DNA of 19,777 nt, from positions 1-19,777 of the forward strand of contig JSYX01000325.1 of NCBI GenBank assembly GCA_000787465.1, read 5' to 3'. A program made the position numbers and the translations under genes. Of this stretch, positions 19,642 to 19,777 are shown piece by piece. Within the stretch, counting starts at the first letter, position 1. Each line of letters starts with the position of its first letter. Source of the DNA: Thermomucor indicae-seudaticae. Its lineage: Eukaryota > Mucoromycota > Mucoromycetes > Mucorales > Lichtheimiaceae. The notes below the pieces were generated by a model. It did no database searches. It had not been told where the DNA came from and was given only the letters and a program-made list of their open reading frames with translations.

Positions 19642-19777
19642 TGATTTTTGTCAGAGTACAAACGTACGGATGGCCTTTTGGGGAAATTTTCCCACTCTGA
19701 AGTGACTGCATCATGCATGTGCCAGCTTTCAAGAAGTACGTATTTGCACCAGTTAGTTTTTTTTTGTTAGGCTGGAG
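19642..19777. other. Upstream flank of CBC2
   Basis: This is the 5' flank of CBC2 to the end of the window. It contains no recognisable gene. Confidence 0.4.

Noticed and set aside
1..19777. CRISPR arrays, rRNA and tRNA genes
   Set aside because: No regularly spaced direct repeats, no rRNA-like sequence and no complete tRNA cloverleaf were found by reading.

Overview
The window is nuclear DNA from a fungus. Genes are packed tightly on both strands, almost all are split by very short introns (45-74 nt) with fungal-type donors (GTAAGT, GTATGT) and TAG/CAG acceptors, and the proteins match known fungal or eukaryotic families. A Fanzor (eukaryotic TnpB-like nuclease) with its own introns, plus the short-intron, GC-poor style, suggests an early-diverging fungus, probably Mucoromycota. 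That placement is inference; no rRNA or other marker is present.

Region 1 (about 1-6750) is mobile-element territory. A Fanzor gene reads leftward (3688 to 800). Its nuclease half keeps all three RuvC acidic residues and the four zinc-finger cysteines, but its N-terminal third changes frame several times, so it is a relic or carries assembly indels. About 250 bp upstream of it lies a 741-bp hAT-type non-autonomous element (3949-4689) with 12-bp perfect terminal inverted repeats and an 8-bp near-perfect target duplication. After that come about 2 kb with no supported gene except one exon-like open segment (5752-5971).

Region 2 (6755-19641) is gene dense and was assembled here exon by exon. 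In order: ORMDL sphingolipid regulator (minus), DPH5 diphthine synthase (plus), a small OM14-like single-helix protein (plus), a SAPS/Sit4-associated phosphatase subunit (plus, 11 exons), a secreted helical protein of unknown function (plus), an alpha/beta-hydrolase fused to a dual-specificity phosphatase (minus, 10 exons), the meiotic recombination factor HOP2 (plus, 8 exons, head to head with the fusion gene and only 91 bp away), and the cap-binding subunit CBC2 (minus). In every one of these models the exon phases agree and the coding length is a multiple of three, which strongly supports the joins.

Most notable: the Fanzor with intact catalytic residues; the hAT-type element beside it; the hydrolase-phosphatase fusion whose hydrolase nucleophile serine is replaced by alanine while the phosphatase signature is intact; and a set of GC-AG introns sharing one donor (AG|GCAAGT) in the SAPS and HOP2 genes. 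The genes are mostly housekeeping and do not form a single pathway.
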